From assembly GCA_046704255.1 (NCBI GenBank), contig JBJKSH010000227.1:1-5160 (forward strand): 5,160 bases of DNA, written 5' to 3'. Source of the DNA: FEN-1297 sp046704255. Lineage in GTDB: Bacteria > Bacteroidota > Ignavibacteria > Ignavibacteriales > Ignavibacteriaceae. Below the pieces are notes generated by a model, which searched no databases, was not told where the DNA came from, and was given only the letters and a program-made list of their open reading frames with translations. Position 1 is the first letter of the stretch. Each line of letters begins with the position of its first letter. The translations under genes and the position numbers were made by a program. Of this stretch, positions 4,998 to 5,160 are shown piece after piece.

Positions 4998-5160
4998 ACA
5001 ATTAAAAGTTATATTTTGTGTAACTTCAGCTCCAGATAAAATAGGATATTAAAAAATTGACAAATGAACCACATTCATTAAATACATAATGTAAATGTTT
5101 ATACAAATCCATAAAGTCATTGAATTATAGATGCTTCCGAATTTGGTTCATTAGCAGTTA
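4998..5160. other. Right-edge stretch without a recognisable gene
   Basis: Nothing convincing is encoded here on either strand. It contains a 9-bp inverted repeat, AATGAACCA (5063-5071) and TGGTTCATT (5144-5152), a perfect TTGACA (5057-5062) facing right without a well-spaced -10 box, and an open minus-strand frame entering from the edge and stopping at 5117 after 13 residues, which may or may not be the end of a gene. Confidence 0.4.

Noticed and set aside
5057..5088. Sigma-70-like promoter (TTGACA with TACATA) facing right
   Set aside because: The spacing is 20 bases, the -10 box is poor, and the organism appears to use the TTTG/TAnnTTTG pattern; TTGACA is probably chance.
5117..5158. C-terminal end of a minus-strand gene entering from the right edge
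   Set aside because: Only 13 codons are visible before a TGA, too few to tell a gene tail from an open stretch.

Overview
The window looks like part of a surface-polysaccharide (O-antigen, capsule or exopolysaccharide) nucleotide-sugar locus from an AT-rich bacterium of the Bacteroidota/Ignavibacteriota side of the FCB group. Three things point there. A promoter upstream of the 95-aa gene exactly matches the Bacteroidetes pattern TTTG-N19-TAnnTTTG. The gaps contain GC-rich palindromic repeats and 'ggctttagcc' inverted repeats of a kind I associate with those genomes. A four-helix-bundle (S23/IVP) gene starts at the left edge. Two starts carry good Shine-Dalgarno sequences and the others carry none. 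The lineage is an inference; no rRNA or marker gene is present.

All supported genes are on the minus strand, so the reading order is right to left. The right end (4538-5160) has no convincing gene and is packed with inverted repeats. It holds two colinear REPIN-like elements (about 4610-4720 and 4805-4937), the second with a perfect 15-bp stem. The second element also lies inside a larger pair of inverted termini built on GAGGCTGTRTGAAA (about 4717-4997). A promoter at 4567-4597 then drives a 95-aa zinc-ribbon membrane protein (4250-4537). Next come rfbA/rmlA (3311-4168), a GC-rich palindrome in the gap (3241-3297), rfbC/rmlC (2675-3226), a DegT/DnrJ/EryC1/StrS sugar aminotransferase (1353-2549, with its own SD and a possible internal promoter), and GDP-L-fucose synthase fcl (272-1237). 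The 5' part of a four-helix-bundle protein gene begins at 86 and runs off the left edge.

Together the genes supply activated sugars for glycan assembly. RmlA makes dTDP-glucose, and RmlC epimerises the dTDP-4-keto-6-deoxyglucose made by RmlB. The aminotransferase makes an amino sugar from a keto sugar nucleotide, and Fcl makes GDP-L-fucose from the product of Gmd. The partner enzymes RmlB, RmlD and Gmd are absent from the window, so both pathways must be completed elsewhere. The genes are separated by 81-185 bp gaps, three of which contain repeats, which looks more like a mosaic built from cassettes than a compact operon. I see no clearly new defence or mobile system. The least explained material is the nested inverted-repeat block at the right end.
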